This document shows positions 39,969 through 50,220 of a stretch of DNA of 64,000 nt, in pieces (position 1 is the stretch's first letter; each line of letters begins with the position of its first letter). Under the pieces are notes generated by a model, which saw only the letters and a list, made by a program, of their open reading frames with translations, was not told the DNA's origin and searched no databases. Where the stretch lies: the NCBI RefSeq assembly GCF_000014225.1, contig NC_008228.1:1922001-1986000 (forward strand), written 5' to 3'. Both the position numbers and the translations under genes were made by a program. Source of the DNA: Paraglaciecola sp. T6c. GTDB taxonomy: Bacteria; Pseudomonadota; Gammaproteobacteria; Enterobacterales; Alteromonadaceae.

Positions 39969-39988
39969 CGCCTAGGAATGCCTAGGCG
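39969..39988 (+). other. Hairpin between the DUF349 gene and rluF
   Basis: CGCCTAGG (39969-39976) pairs with CCTAGGCG (39981-39988), 4-base loop AATG. No T run follows. It is 28 bases before the rluF start. Confidence 0.55.
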
Positions 39989-40016
39989 CTAACTAAAGAT
40001 GACATAGTGGGTTACA

Positions 40017-40970
40017 TTGAATACATCGAACACATCAAACACAACTGTTTCTAGCATTCGCTTAAACAAATTTATTAGCGACTCAGGTTTCTGCTCTCGT
40101 CGCGAAGCAGATAAATTGATAGACAGCCAACGCGTGACGATCAATGGCGTTATTCCTGAATTAGGCACTAAAGTGTTGTCTGGGGATGAAGTGCGCGTTG
40201 ACGGAAACTTGATTAAAGCGAGTGCCGAGAATAAGTCTGACAGAGTGTATTTGGCATACCATAAACCTGTCGGGATTACGTGCACGACTGAGCGCCACGT
40301 CAAAGGGAATATTATCGATGCCATCGGTCATCCCGAGCGCATTTTTCCCATTGGCCGATTAGACAAACCTTCGGAAGGTTTAATTTTTTTGACCAGTGAC
40401 GGTGACATAGTTAACAAAATTTTGCGCGCTGAAAATGCCCATGACAAAGAGTACATAGTGACGGTGGACCGACCGTTGACAGAGCGTTTTATTCACGCCA
40501 TGGGAGCCGGAGTACCTATACTCGACACGGTGACTAAGCCCTGTACGGTAACAATGCAGAGTAAATTCGTATTTCGTATTATTTTAACCCAAGGGTTAAA
40601 TAGGCAAATTCGCCGTATGTGCGAATACTTAGGTTACGGCGTAACCAAGTTAAAACGCAGCCGTATTATGTCAATTCGTTTAGCGGGGCTAAAGGTAGGG
40701 CAGTGGCGAAATTTAACCCCTGATGAAATGCGTGAAATTAGTGACGCTGTTGAGGGCTCAACCAAAACAGCACTGAAAACCGATCAGAAAATAGCAGCTA
40801 ACGTTACCGATAAAAATGCCCCAAAGACTGAGCCAACCCGCTCTTCCAAGCGCAGTCATCATCGAGGGATCAAGTCCCAAGTGGGGGAGGCAAAACACGG
40901 AAGTAGACGTCAAGCGACAAACAACACCGCACCGGCCACGCCGAGCCGAGGACGCAAACCTAAGGCGTAA
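40017..40970 (+). CDS. rluF: 23S rRNA pseudouridine(2604) synthase
   Basis: RluF modifies U2604 of 23S rRNA (and tRNA-Tyr U35 in E. coli). The 317-residue protein has an N-terminal S4 domain (IRLNKFISDSGFCSRREADKLI), the catalytic motif GRLDKPSEGLIFLTSDG, KEYIVTVDRPL, MGAGVPILDTVT and the family end QGLNRQIRRMCEYLGYGV. The C-terminal 70 residues are basic and low-complexity, as in E. coli RluF. A stop four codons upstream makes the TTG at 40017 the start; the next residues are an Asn-Thr-Ser triplet repeat. A strong terminator follows at 41077. Confidence 0.93.
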   Translation: MNTSNTSNTTVSSIRLNKFISDSGFCSRREADKLIDSQRVTINGVIPELGTKVLSGDEVRVDGNLIKASAENKSDRVYLAYHKPVGITCTTERHVKGNIIDAIGHPERIFPIGRLDKPSEGLIFLTSDGDIVNKILRAENAHDKEYIVTVDRPLTERFIHAMGAGVPILDTVTKPCTVTMQSKFVFRIILTQGLNRQIRRMCEYLGYGVTKLKRSRIMSIRLAGLKVGQWRNLTPDEMREISDAVEGSTKTALKTDQKIAANVTDKNAPKTEPTRSSKRSHHRGIKSQVGEAKHGSRRQATNNTAPATPSRGRKPKA

Positions 40971-41076
40971 GCTGACATTTACTGCGGACTTATGTCAATC
41001 ATTCCAACGCCAATAAATTTCCGCTGAGTGGCTAATTATTCAATGGAATTGCTATAAGACACAGACACAACAAAAG

Positions 41077-41111
41077 AAAAAGACGAGAGTGGTGACACTC
41101 TCGTCTTTTTT
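41077..41111. terminator. Strong bidirectional terminator between rluF and the permease gene
   Basis: A perfect 15-bp stem (41077-41091 with 41096-41110) closed by a GTGA loop of GNRA type, with A run on the left and T run on the right; it serves both convergent genes. Confidence 0.88.
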
Positions 41112-41180
41112 GTCTTGGGAAATAGATTATTTGCGTTTTAAAACGGTTAACCCGTTGGGCTGCTGAAAATGTTCGCTGAC

Positions 41181-42908
41181 TTAAAAGTCATATGTGTACT
41201 TCAGTAGGATGAGCACGATGCTCGAGTAACAAACTGAAATAGGCAAACCAAATTTCACAAAGTGTTTCATCTTATAATTACTGGCACTAAAAACCAGTAA
41301 ATTGGTTTGATACCCATAGGGCGATATAAAGCTAGCGCTGGCGGCAAAAGCGACCGCTAAGGCAAACGGCATCAAAGGTACGCCTAAACTCTCTACCAAC
41401 CCATAAGCAAAGGGGAACATCAGTGCGGCAGCAGCGTTATTGGTAACGACCTCTGTTAACAACAAGGTTGCTAAATACACCACTACCAATGCCACAAATG
41501 GACTGGAGCTTGCCATGAAGGGCTCTAAATAATGTGTGAGAGTGGTTATCACTCCTGCACTTTCTAACGCGTTAGCCAGGCTAAGGGCGCCGACAATCAC
41601 GACAATGAGCTCTAACGGTAGGTGACGTTTAACTTCGTTGGTGGATGTAACGCCAGTGGCTACCAATATCGCTAGGAAAAACACTAAACCTGTGGCAAGT
41701 GAAATGAGGGATGCGGCAGCAAGGGCGATAGTGACTAGAAAACCGCCTAAGGTTATCCACTCTTGTTTTTCGAGGAGTTTTGTGGCGACTTTTTTCTCGG
41801 ACAAAATGAAAAAGTTTTTGGTTAAGTTTTGGCGCTTGACGAAGTCAGGGCCTGTAGCCAAAAGCAAAAAATCACCTGCTTGGAGTTTAATTTCCCCTAA
41901 TTTTCCTGATAGGGTTTCACCGTCTCGACGGATAGCCACAACAGCGGCATCAAATAATGCCCTAAAACCAACACTTTTCAGCGTTTTACCAATGATTTGT
42001 GCCCGATTAGAAATAATCACTTCGGTAAGGTTTTCACGTAACAAACCATTTGATTCTGCAAAAAGGGTTAATCCCTTGATGTGACTTAAATTATCAACTT
42101 TGTGTATATCCCCTGAAAAAATCAGTTTGTCGTTTTGTTGTATGACTAACTCAGGGTTAACAGGACTGATAAGTTTACCGTTGCGCACCACTTCGATTAA
42201 AAAAAGCTCAGGTAAATTGCGTAAGTGGTTTTGCTCGACACTTTTGCCAATTAATTCAGAATCGGCTTCTACTTTCGCGTCGATAAAATAACTATTGTAT
42301 TTGCGGTTTTTGTTTTCGATTACGGGCAACAGTGGCGTTAACAAAAACATTAACACGCCACAGCTTAAACCTGCGACCAAGCCATAGAGCGTAAAGTCCC
42401 AGAAGTTAAAACCTGCGTGACCATGCTCGCGCATGAAACTATCAACTATGAGGTTGGTGGAGGTACCTATAAGTGTCACTGTACCGCCTAAAATTGCTGC
42501 GTATGAAAGAGGGATAAGTAACTTAGAAGCAGGATGGTATTGATTTTGTTTAGTCGGACCAATCAAACTTGCTACCACGGCGGTGTTATTCAACAATGCT
42601 GAAGAAGCAAACGTTAGCCCAAATAAGCGCCAGTAACTGCGTTTGAAGCTCGCAACGATAAGCGTGCGGCCCAACCGTTTGACGAGGGACGTTTTATCTA
42701 CTGCTGTGCTTACAATCAACAGCAGAATAAGGGTAATTAATCCTTGGTTTGTGAAGTTGGTGATGATGTTTGAAAGCGATAATTGCTGACTTAATATAAG
42801 TGCTAACAATGTCCCCGCAAAAATTGAAGAAGGGCGCTTATTCGTGAGAATAAGCGCCGCTAATGTACCGGTAAATATTGCTAATACCAGAAGCTGGTTT
42901 ATGTCCAT
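41181..42908 (-). CDS. SLC13/DASS-type anion permease with RCK_C domains (likely sulphate)
   Basis: A 575-residue permease of the divalent anion:sodium symporter superfamily. Hydrophobic helices fill residues 1-200 and 390-575; between them are two RCK_C/TrkA-C-like regulatory domains (about 215-285 and 290-370; note VEADSELIGKSV, IQQNDKLIFSGD, LQAGDFLLLATGP). The two SLC13-type motifs SSALLNNTAVVA and TEVVTNNAAAALMFP are present. It starts 18 bases after cysN on the same strand, so it is the last gene of the sulphate activation operon and most likely imports sulphate (inference from context). Confidence 0.85.
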   Translation of the reverse strand: MDINQLLVLAIFTGTLAALILTNKRPSSIFAGTLLALILSQQLSLSNIITNFTNQGLITLILLLIVSTAVDKTSLVKRLGRTLIVASFKRSYWRLFGLTFASSALLNNTAVVASLIGPTKQNQYHPASKLLIPLSYAAILGGTVTLIGTSTNLIVDSFMREHGHAGFNFWDFTLYGLVAGLSCGVLMFLLTPLLPVIENKNRKYNSYFIDAKVEADSELIGKSVEQNHLRNLPELFLIEVVRNGKLISPVNPELVIQQNDKLIFSGDIHKVDNLSHIKGLTLFAESNGLLRENLTEVIISNRAQIIGKTLKSVGFRALFDAAVVAIRRDGETLSGKLGEIKLQAGDFLLLATGPDFVKRQNLTKNFFILSEKKVATKLLEKQEWITLGGFLVTIALAAASLISLATGLVFFLAILVATGVTSTNEVKRHLPLELIVVIVGALSLANALESAGVITTLTHYLEPFMASSSPFVALVVVYLATLLLTEVVTNNAAAALMFPFAYGLVESLGVPLMPFALAVAFAASASFISPYGYQTNLLVFSASNYKMKHFVKFGLPISVCYSSIVLILLKYTYDF

Positions 42909-42926
42909 ATAGTATCGACGTTGCGC

Positions 42927-44336
42927 CTACAGCTTAGTGATGTCAGTGGCATTCCAATGTGGAAAATGCTTTCTAACCAAGGTATTAAATTCAAGTTCAA
43001 ACTCAGAATATTCTGTTTTCGTACCTGAATCTTGAATGGCATCAATCACCATACCTGCACCGACTGTGCTATTGGTTAATCGGTCAATAATAATGAACGC
43101 ACCGGTTTCACGGTTTTTGGTGTATGGGTCACAGGCAACTGACTGGGTAAGCTTGATTTTTCCAACACCAATTTCATTCAAATTAAGCCTTACTGCTTCT
43201 TTGTGCTCCATGGTATTTACATCAATCTGGTGTTCGATGTCCGTTACGCTACCTGGTACAAACTTAGTAGCAAATTTGAAACCGTATTGTTTGTTTGGCA
43301 TTAACGGTGTTTCGTCCATCCACACTAAATTGACTTCATAAGCACTGCTTTGTAAAGGCAAGTTGTCAGATTTGACAATCATGTCACCACGAGAGATATC
43401 GATTTCATCTTCAAGGGTGATGGTCGTGGTAAGCGGTGTATAAGCCACCTCTTGCTCGCCTTCAAAACCGACAATAGAGCGCACGGTAGATTGTTTGCCC
43501 GACGGAAGCGCGGTGATCTTATCGCCTTTTTTGATTTGGCCAGACACAACTGTGCCAGCAAAACCACGGAAGTTAAGATTGGGGCGGTTTACATATTGCA
43601 CGGGGAAACGGAAATCATCGATATTGGCGTCATTACCAATTTCAATATTTTCCAAGGTTTTCATTAACGTAGAGCCTTCAAACCAAGGAGTATTCTCGCT
43701 CTTATTAACCACATTATCGCCATCAAGGGCTGAGATAGGCACGAACTGAATATCAGGAATATCTAGTTGTTCAGAAAAGACCAAGTAGTCTTTCTTGATA
43801 TTCTCGTACACTTCTTCACTGAACTCCATTAAATCCATTTTGTTGATTGCTACGATGACGTGTTTGATGCCAAGCAATGAAACCAAAAATGAATGACGAC
43901 GGGTTTGGGTTTTAACTCCAGCACGAGCATCTACCAATATGATGGCCAAATCACATGTTGATGCACCCGTTACCATGTTGCGGGTATATTGCTCATGTCC
44001 CGGAGTATCGGCGATGATAAACTTACGTTTATCCGTTGAGAAGTAACGATATGCCACATCAATGGTGATCCCTTGCTCACGCTCAGACGCTAAGCCATCT
44101 ACCAACAAGGCTAAATCTACTTTGTCGCCAGTGGTACCAGACTTCTTACTGTCTTTGGTGATGGCGGCAAGCTGATCTTCGTAAATCATTTTCGAGTCGT
44201 GTAATAAACGACCAATTAGGGTGCTTTTACCATCATCTACGCTACCGCAGGTTAAAAAACGCAGCATGTCTTTTTGCTCATGCTGTTCGAGGTACGCCAG
44301 GATGTCAGATTGTAATAACGCGTTTTCACTATTCAT
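42927..44336 (-). CDS. cysN: Sulphate adenylyltransferase subunit 1
   Basis: CysN, the GTPase subunit (469 residues) of ATP sulphurylase, which with CysD forms APS from sulphate and ATP. The EF-Tu-like GTPase motifs are GSVDDGKST (P-loop), [12 protein letters not shown] and NKMDLM, followed by beta-barrel domains. The ATG at 44336 starts two bases after the cysQ stop; the TTG at 44345 is possible. Unlike E. coli there is no CysC fusion; cysC is a separate gene upstream. It is fourth in the cysD-cysC-cysQ-cysN-permease operon. Confidence 0.95.
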   Translation of the reverse strand: MNSENALLQSDILAYLEQHEQKDMLRFLTCGSVDDGKSTLIGRLLHDSKMIYEDQLAAITKDSKKSGTTGDKVDLALLVDGLASEREQGITIDVAYRYFSTDKRKFIIADTPGHEQYTRNMVTGASTCDLAIILVDARAGVKTQTRRHSFLVSLLGIKHVIVAINKMDLMEFSEEVYENIKKDYLVFSEQLDIPDIQFVPISALDGDNVVNKSENTPWFEGSTLMKTLENIEIGNDANIDDFRFPVQYVNRPNLNFRGFAGTVVSGQIKKGDKITALPSGKQSTVRSIVGFEGEQEVAYTPLTTTITLEDEIDISRGDMIVKSDNLPLQSSAYEVNLVWMDETPLMPNKQYGFKFATKFVPGSVTDIEHQIDVNTMEHKEAVRLNLNEIGVGKIKLTQSVACDPYTKNRETGAFIIIDRLTNSTVGAGMVIDAIQDSGTKTEYSEFELEFNTLVRKHFPHWNATDITKL

Positions 44337-44338
44337 GA

Positions 44339-45127
44339 TCAGCAACTCACAAGGAAATAAGGGTTTAAAACGGATTCTTTTTGGTTGTAGCTAAGAGGTT
44401 TAGCGTGTTCATCGAACACATTGGCAGCACTTTCAATAATAGTGACTTTACCACCGGCGGCACGAACCACCGCATCAGCTGCACCTGTATCCCATTCAGA
44501 CGTAGGGCCTAAGCGAGGGTATAAATGCGCTGCACCTTCAGCAACTAAGCATAATTTTAACGAACTGCCCATTGCCACAAGCTCAGGCTCTCCACCAAGT
44601 TTGGCAAGTAGCGCTTGAATGTCAGGACTTTGATGTGAGCGACTGCCTACCACGCGCCACTCTTCGTCATCGCTCTTCATTTTAGGGGTAATCGCTGTAC
44701 GGCTATCACCTTCTAGCTTATAAGCGCCTTGGCCCACAATACCGACATAGGTTTGCTTTAGTACGGGGGCAAAAACGACACCAAAGACGGGTTCACCGTT
44801 ATCAATTAATGCAATGTTGACTGTAAACTCGCCATTCTTTTTTATAAACTCTTTTGTGCCATCAAGGGGGTCTACTAACCAATACTGATCCCATGTCTGG
44901 CGTTCAGACCAAGGTATGTTAGCAGATTCTTCTGACAAAATAGGTAGATCAGATACGGCTTGTAAGCCTTTGACAATGCAATTGTGGGCAGCTAAATCAG
45001 CTTCTGTTAAAGGGCTTTCGTCAGACTTTTCATATACCGCAAAATCACGCTGATATATATCCATTATTGCATCACCCGCTTGGTGTGCAATATGGGTAAT
45101 ACTGTCTATCAATTTGCTATCGAGCAT
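44339..45127 (-). CDS. cysQ: 3'(2'),5'-bisphosphate nucleotidase CysQ
   Basis: CysQ (262 residues) hydrolyses PAP, the by-product of PAPS reduction, to AMP. The inositol-monophosphatase-fold metal motifs are present: [22 protein letters not shown] (about residue 90) and [15 protein letters not shown]. Its start overlaps the last base of cysC, and it lies two bases before cysN. Its place inside the operon, between the sulphurylase subunit genes, links PAP removal directly to sulphate activation. Confidence 0.94.
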   Translation of the reverse strand: MLDSKLIDSITHIAHQAGDAIMDIYQRDFAVYEKSDESPLTEADLAAHNCIVKGLQAVSDLPILSEESANIPWSERQTWDQYWLVDPLDGTKEFIKKNGEFTVNIALIDNGEPVFGVVFAPVLKQTYVGIVGQGAYKLEGDSRTAITPKMKSDDEEWRVVGSRSHQSPDIQALLAKLGGEPELVAMGSSLKLCLVAEGAAHLYPRLGPTSEWDTGAADAVVRAAGGKVTIIESAANVFDEHAKPLSYNQKESVLNPYFLVSC

Positions 45128-45723
45128 TAGTCAATCAATCCTTTTTGCTTTAATTGAGTGAACAGTTGTTCCGCAGATTCCTGGGCGCTTTGTCCGCTGA
45201 AATTAAGGGTGATCTCAGGAGATTCTGGCGCTTCATAGGGTGAGCTGATACCGGTAAAATCAGTAATTTCGCCAGAACGCGCTTTTTGATACAACCCTTT
45301 AGGATCGCGTTTTTCGCATTCCTCTAATGGTGTATCGACGAACACCTCAACAAATTCGTTTTGCTCAAGCAGAGAGCGGCAGTAATCACGTTCACTCTTA
45401 AACGGTGAGATAAATGCGGTGATGACAATCAAGCCTGAATCTACGAAGAGTTTGGATAACTCACTTATGCGGCGAATGTTTTCAACCCGATCTTTGTCGC
45501 TAAAGGTCAAATCACCATTGAGACCATGACGAACATTGTCGCCGTCAAGTAAGTAGGTGTGCTTGCCGTTATCGGCTAATTTTTTTTCTAACAAATTAGC
45601 GATGGTCGACTTGCCAGAACCGCTTAACCCAGTCAGCCAAACCACACACGGCTTTTGCCCTTTAGCGTCAGCGCGGCGACGTTTGTCAACCTCGTGCTGA
45701 TGCCAAACAATGTTGTTTTCCAT
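45127..45723 (-). CDS. cysC: Adenylylsulphate kinase
   Basis: CysC (198 residues) phosphorylates APS to PAPS. The P-loop [12 protein letters not shown] (about residues 32-43), the [13 protein letters not shown] motif, [10 protein letters not shown] and the lid YQKARSGEI are present. It shares one base with the cysD stop and one with the cysQ start, so translation of the three is probably coupled. Confidence 0.95.
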   Translation of the reverse strand: MENNIVWHQHEVDKRRRADAKGQKPCVVWLTGLSGSGKSTIANLLEKKLADNGKHTYLLDGDNVRHGLNGDLTFSDKDRVENIRRISELSKLFVDSGLIVITAFISPFKSERDYCRSLLEQNEFVEVFVDTPLEECEKRDPKGLYQKARSGEITDFTGISSPYEAPESPEITLNFSGQSAQESAEQLFTQLKQKGLID

Positions 45724-46637
45724 TAGAAATAACCTTCCATTTTTTTCTTCTCCATAGAGCCAGATGAATCATTATCAATGACTCGCCCTTGGCGCTCAGA
45801 GGTCTTAGTTAGTAGCATTTCTTGAATAACTTCAGGTAGTGTATTCGCAGTCGATTCAACGGCACCTGTTAATGGATAACAGCCTAACGTTCTAAAACGT
45901 ACTGAACGCATCTCTGGCGTTTCACCTTCTTCTAACGGCATGCGCTCGTCATCAACCATAATCAGCAAACCGTCGCGCTCTACTACTGGGCGTGGCTTAG
46001 CAAGGTATAAAGAAGGAATTTCGATGTTTTCCATGTAGATGTATTGCCAGATATCTAACTCTGTCCAATTCGACATTGGAAATACACGAATGCTTTCGCC
46101 CTTGTTAATTTGTGAATTGTAGATACTCCATAATTCAGGACGTTGGTTTTTAGGATCCCAGCGGTGGTTTTCATCTCGGAAAGAGTACACGCGCTCTTTG
46201 GCACGTGACTTTTCTTCATCACGCCTTGCGCCGCCAAACGCTGCGTCGAATTTGTATTTGTTTAACGCCTGCTTAAGACCAACCGTTTTCATAATATCTG
46301 TATGCTTAGCACTGCCATGAATAAATGGGTTAATGTCCATATCCACGCCTTCTTGGTTAATATGAACCAACAAGTCTAAGTCGTGCTTGTCTGCCATTTG
46401 GTCACGAAAGGCAATCATTTCGTGGAATTTCCATGTGGTGTCTACATGCAGCAAAGGAAAGGGGATTTTACCTGGGGCAAAGGCTTTACGCGCTAGATGT
46501 AACAACACAGAAGAGTCTTTACCTACTGAGTAAAGCATTACTGGGTTATCAAATTCAGCGGCTACTTCACGAAAAATGTGAATACTTTCCGCTTCAAGCT
46601 GTTTCAAATGTGTAACGTTTGGAATCGACGAAGTCAT
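45723..46637 (-). CDS. cysD: Sulphate adenylyltransferase subunit 2
   Basis: CysD, the catalytic PP-loop subunit of ATP sulphurylase (304 residues, E. coli 302). The PP-loop [18 protein letters not shown] is at about residue 35, with [31 protein letters not shown] and [13 protein letters not shown] typical of the family. First gene of the operon. A 33-bp palindrome lies 73-105 bases upstream and may be its operator. CysB (8376) is the expected activator. Confidence 0.96.
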
Positions 46638-46709
46638 AGAGTTTCTCGTGCTAAGTTAATGGATATACTAAAATATTATATGCATAGAACAATATCACGA
46701 AAACGAGCA

Positions 46710-46742
46710 GTCATGATATATTTTTTAAAAATATATCATGAC
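46710..46742. promoter_or_regulatory. 33-bp palindrome upstream of cysD
   Basis: Two 16-base arms (46710-46725 and 46727-46742) pair perfectly around one central T. The outer part is GTCATGATATA and the centre is a T run meeting an A run. It lies 27 bases after the EAL-HDOD gene and 72 bases before the cysD start, and no T tract follows outside the stem on the minus strand. An operator of the sulphate operon is the best reading; a termination role for the upstream gene is less likely. Confidence 0.6.
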
Positions 46743-46768
46743 AAAATGACAACTGTTTGAATGGGGGA

Positions 46769-47989
46769 TTACTTTAAAGCCTGGAGTCTTTCTTTTGCCC
46801 ATAGTTGAGATTGTTGAAACATTGAAAATGCATCATCAAAATTAACGTCGAGATTTTCACACAGGCGATTGACATCACTCCATCGACCTTCCTCAAAAAA
46901 TTCGCTCAGCATTAAGTATTTGGCCTGTTCCCCCTGACGTAGCACGATACTGTCTTTGATATTCTGAGATATAGGCAGTTTTTCCATAAGGTCTGCGATA
47001 TCAGCATCCAACATGGCGTCAAGTAATGACAAAAGCCCAACCAAGAAAGCGGATGCCACGCCGTCGCGTTGATTGGAATATTCTGTGAGTAGTTCACAAT
47101 AACGAGCCCGCGAAAGTGACATCACGGTAAGCTCAGCAGGCTTGCCTTCACTGAATTGAGCAGTAAAAAGTAACGACACAAAACGCCTAAGCTCAGTTTG
47201 CCCCAACACCACAATAGCTTGTTTTATCGTCTCAATTTGTTTGGTGCGTTTAAAAATCGGCGATTGGGCATAACGCAGCAATTTAAAAGAGAGACTCACA
47301 TCAGATTCAAACGCTTGAGTGATAATCTCAATTTTGGGGTCTTCTTTGGCCATTTCCCCCATTAATTTCGCTATGGACATTTGCGAAGGCGTTAAGGCTG
47401 TGTTTTTTATAATCTCTGGTTTACTGAAAAAGTAGCCTTGAAAATAACAACAGCCATACTCCAGTGCTTGTAAGTATTCTTGGTGGGTTTCAATCTTTTC
47501 TGCTAACAATTTTACCTTGGGGAAGGGCTTTATCGCTTCTATTATCTTTAGAATTTGCTCATGTGAGGTATCTTGATAGTCAATTTTAATAATATCGATA
47601 TAAGGAAAGAAATGCAGCCAGACTCCTTGGTGAACATAGTCATCAAGGGCAACGATATAGCCCTTTTTCTTTAGATCGATACACGCATTAAGTAGTTTTT
47701 TACCTGGTTTAACCGTTTCTAAAATCTCTACTACAATCTTCTCTTTAGGTAGCATCAAAGGATACCCGTCTAATAACGAATTATGTGTAAAGTTTATGAA
47801 CGCTAGCGTGTCAGGCAACAAGCTGTCTAACCCTAGATTGAATTGAAGCCCAGCGACCATTTTCGCTGTAGCTTCATCTTCATTTATATTTGGAAAGGTA
47901 TTCTCCAAACTATCCCGAAATAACAATTCATAAGCAAACAGTGTTTTATCTGCATGTAATATCGGTTGCCTAGCGGCATAAAAGTTCAT
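46769..47989 (-). CDS. EAL-HDOD signalling protein (YuxH family)
   Basis: A 406-residue two-domain protein: an EAL-like domain (about 1-200) and an HDOD domain (about 200-390). The EAL signature is changed to ELL (residues 21-23) and the loop usually reading DDFGTG is DDYVHQG; other residues (KIDY, FQGYFFSKP) remain. This suggests binding or protein contact more than cyclic-di-GMP hydrolysis. Similar proteins affect motility and c-di-GMP responses in Vibrio. It starts 20 bases after putP on the same strand, so the two are probably co-transcribed. Confidence 0.87.
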   Translation of the reverse strand: MNFYAARQPILHADKTLFAYELLFRDSLENTFPNINEDEATAKMVAGLQFNLGLDSLLPDTLAFINFTHNSLLDGYPLMLPKEKIVVEILETVKPGKKLLNACIDLKKKGYIVALDDYVHQGVWLHFFPYIDIIKIDYQDTSHEQILKIIEAIKPFPKVKLLAEKIETHQEYLQALEYGCCYFQGYFFSKPEIIKNTALTPSQMSIAKLMGEMAKEDPKIEIITQAFESDVSLSFKLLRYAQSPIFKRTKQIETIKQAIVVLGQTELRRFVSLLFTAQFSEGKPAELTVMSLSRARYCELLTEYSNQRDGVASAFLVGLLSLLDAMLDADIADLMEKLPISQNIKDSIVLRQGEQAKYLMLSEFFEEGRWSDVNRLCENLDVNFDDAFSMFQQSQLWAKERLQALK

Positions 47990-48009
47990 GTAAATTCCCT
48001 ATTTAAACA

Positions 48010-49545
48010 TTAAGAAGCATTGCCGCCGTTATTCACCGAGTCGTGCAGAGTCTTCTCTACTTTCTCAAATGTATTGATAATTGAACTATCACTTTGTTTT
48101 GACACTAGGCTGATTACAACAATAGTCAAGCTCGACAATATAAAGCCCGGTACTATTTCGTATAGCCAAGCACTTAGGCTCTGGCCATTGATAGTAATTG
48201 GCAAATAAATCCATAATAACACTGTTACAGCGCCGACTAACATGCCACTTATGGCTGAGATGAGTGTCATTCGCTTCCAAAATAGACTGAATAAAATCAA
48301 AGGCCCAAATGCTGCACCGAAACCGGCCCACGCATTACTGACCAATGACAATATGCTGCTATCTCTGTCGTACGCCAAGAAAATAGCGACCAAAGCAACA
48401 ATGACCACGGATATACGGCCAACAATGATCAGTTCGTGTTGACTCGCATCTCGTCTGAAAAATGCTTGATAAAAGTCGCTCGTTAGAGAGCTCGATGTGA
48501 CCAGTAATTGCGAGGAAATAGTGCTCATAATTGCAGCCAGAATTGCTGCAAGCAAGAAACCACCGATTAAAGGATGAAAGAGCAACTGAGATAAATAAAT
48601 AAATATTGTTTCCGCGTCATTCAATGGTGTGCCCTGTTTGGTCACATAGGCTAGCCCTAGTAGCCCCGTTGCTAATGCCCCTGTTATGGCTACTACCATC
48701 CACGATATGCCGATCGTCTGAGCGGTTTTAATGTCGTTTACGCTGCGAATGGCCATGAAGCGCACAATGATATGGGGTTGCCCAAAATACCCGAATCCCC
48801 AAGACAGCATGGATATGATGGCAATTGTCGATACAAGCTCACCATTTGAAGCATTGACGAACATATCTAAGTATTGACCATTAAGGGTACTTAAAGACTG
48901 GGTGACACCTTGCCAACCGTCTAAATCGACGAGCACCACCACTGGAACCAATACCAGCGCTACAAACATGATACATCCTTGCACAAAGTCAGTGATGCTC
49001 ACAGCCATAAACCCTCCAAATAAGGTATAAGCCACAACCACACCAGCGGTAATGTATAAACCCAACTCATAATTTAGACCGAATGATGTTTCAAACAATT
49101 TGCCGCCAGCAACGACACCGGATGAGGTATATAAGGTAAAAAACAGCACAATGACGATAGAGGAAACAATGCGCAAAACGCGGCTTTTGTCGTTGAACCG
49201 ATTCTCAAAGTAGTCAGGGATAGTAATCGCATTATTTGCCACTTCTGTGTATACCCGTAAACGGGGAGCTACCAGTACATAGTTAAAATAGGCGCCAATG
49301 ACGAGTCCTATGGCTATCCAAGCACTAGACAAACCGGTCAAATACATTGCGCCGGGTAAGCCCATTAACATCCATCCGCTCATATCTGAAGCGCCAGCCG
49401 AAAGGGCAGTAACCTTTGGGCTAAGGTTTCGCCCCCCCAGCATATAACCTTCTACGTCAGTATTTGCCTGTTTGAAAGAATAAAGGCCAATAGCGAGCAT
49501 GGCGAGAAAGTACAATCCTAATGATATAAAAGTGGCTGTTTCCAT
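48010..49545 (-). CDS. putP: Sodium/proline symporter
   Basis: PutP (511 residues, E. coli 502), a sodium:solute symporter family protein with about 13 membrane helices. Seen are the N-terminal YMLGGRNLSPKVTALSAGASDMSGWML motif region, the IPDYFENRF loop, FGYFGQPHIIVRFMAI and AAIMSTISSQLLVTSSSLTSD, which carry Na+ and proline determinants in this family. No putA is adjacent, so proline may be taken up as an osmolyte or nutrient. The ATG follows a GAAGGACACC ribosome binding site. It is divergent from elaA. Confidence 0.93.
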   Translation of the reverse strand: METATFISLGLYFLAMLAIGLYSFKQANTDVEGYMLGGRNLSPKVTALSAGASDMSGWMLMGLPGAMYLTGLSSAWIAIGLVIGAYFNYVLVAPRLRVYTEVANNAITIPDYFENRFNDKSRVLRIVSSIVIVLFFTLYTSSGVVAGGKLFETSFGLNYELGLYITAGVVVAYTLFGGFMAVSITDFVQGCIMFVALVLVPVVVLVDLDGWQGVTQSLSTLNGQYLDMFVNASNGELVSTIAIISMLSWGFGYFGQPHIIVRFMAIRSVNDIKTAQTIGISWMVVAITGALATGLLGLAYVTKQGTPLNDAETIFIYLSQLLFHPLIGGFLLAAILAAIMSTISSQLLVTSSSLTSDFYQAFFRRDASQHELIIVGRISVVIVALVAIFLAYDRDSSILSLVSNAWAGFGAAFGPLILFSLFWKRMTLISAISGMLVGAVTVLLWIYLPITINGQSLSAWLYEIVPGFILSSLTIVVISLVSKQSDSSIINTFEKVEKTLHDSVNNGGNAS

Positions 49546-49651
49546 GGTGTCCTTCGATTAAGATGAGGAATGATTGAATTTTTGTTTACGCTGTTGCAAA
49601 TTAGCGTTTACTTTTTTACACCATGCTATCAAGCAACCTAGGAATACACTA

Positions 49652-50110
49652 GTGTCGGCATTATATAAAACCCAAGTAATCTCTTTTAGTCAGCTGAAGT
49701 TGAACGATTTATACGCAATTTTACAATTGCGTCAGGACGTATTTATCATCGAACAACAAAGTATATACAGAGACATAGACGAGCAGGATAACGTCAGCAC
49801 ACACGTTTGCGTGTTTCACCAAGCTAGGTTAATTGCTTATACAAGGGTACGTACAACAAAACAGCCAAGTATCGCTAAGATTGAGCGGGTGGTGTGTTTG
49901 CCAGAATACAGGGGGCAGGGAGTCGGGAATAGATTAATTAAAGAGGCGATTAAGCAGATTCGTCTTGACCCTAAAGTCACAACGATCACGTTATCAGCCC
50001 AGACTGATGCGTCTGATTTCTATCTTAAATTTGGTTTTCATCCAGAGGGTAAGCCTTACGATGATGGCGGCATCGAGCACATCGATATGTTTTTATCGGT
50101 GGGCAGATAA
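49652..50110 (+). CDS. elaA: ElaA-family GNAT acetyltransferase
   Basis: A 152-residue GNAT acetyltransferase matching E. coli ElaA (153). Motifs are YAILQLRQDVFIIEQQ, YRDIDEQDNVSTH, acetyl-CoA loop VVCLPEYRGQGVGNRLI and the C-terminal FYLKFGFHPEGKPYDDGGIEHIDM. I chose the GTG at 49652 because it gives the ElaA length and follows an AGGA by eight bases; the longer frame from TTG 49574 adds a Cys-rich segment with no counterpart in ElaA. Substrate unknown. Confidence 0.87.
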   Translation: MSALYKTQVISFSQLKLNDLYAILQLRQDVFIIEQQSIYRDIDEQDNVSTHVCVFHQARLIAYTRVRTTKQPSIAKIERVVCLPEYRGQGVGNRLIKEAIKQIRLDPKVTTITLSAQTDASDFYLKFGFHPEGKPYDDGGIEHIDMFLSVGR

Positions 50111-50140
50111 GGGGAGCTTCAAAAGGGAGTCGAGGGAGAT

Positions 50141-50166
50141 AAAAAAAGGAGCATAAGCTCCTTTTT
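50141..50166. terminator. Bidirectional terminator between elaA and the DUF3379 gene
   Basis: AAAAAGGAGC pairs with GCTCCTTTTT across an ATAA loop (50143-50166). Confidence 0.8.
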
Positions 50167-50220
50167 CTCAAACATTGTCGGTTTCTATGTAGCGCGCTCT
50201 TCTTTACGCGCAACACATTC

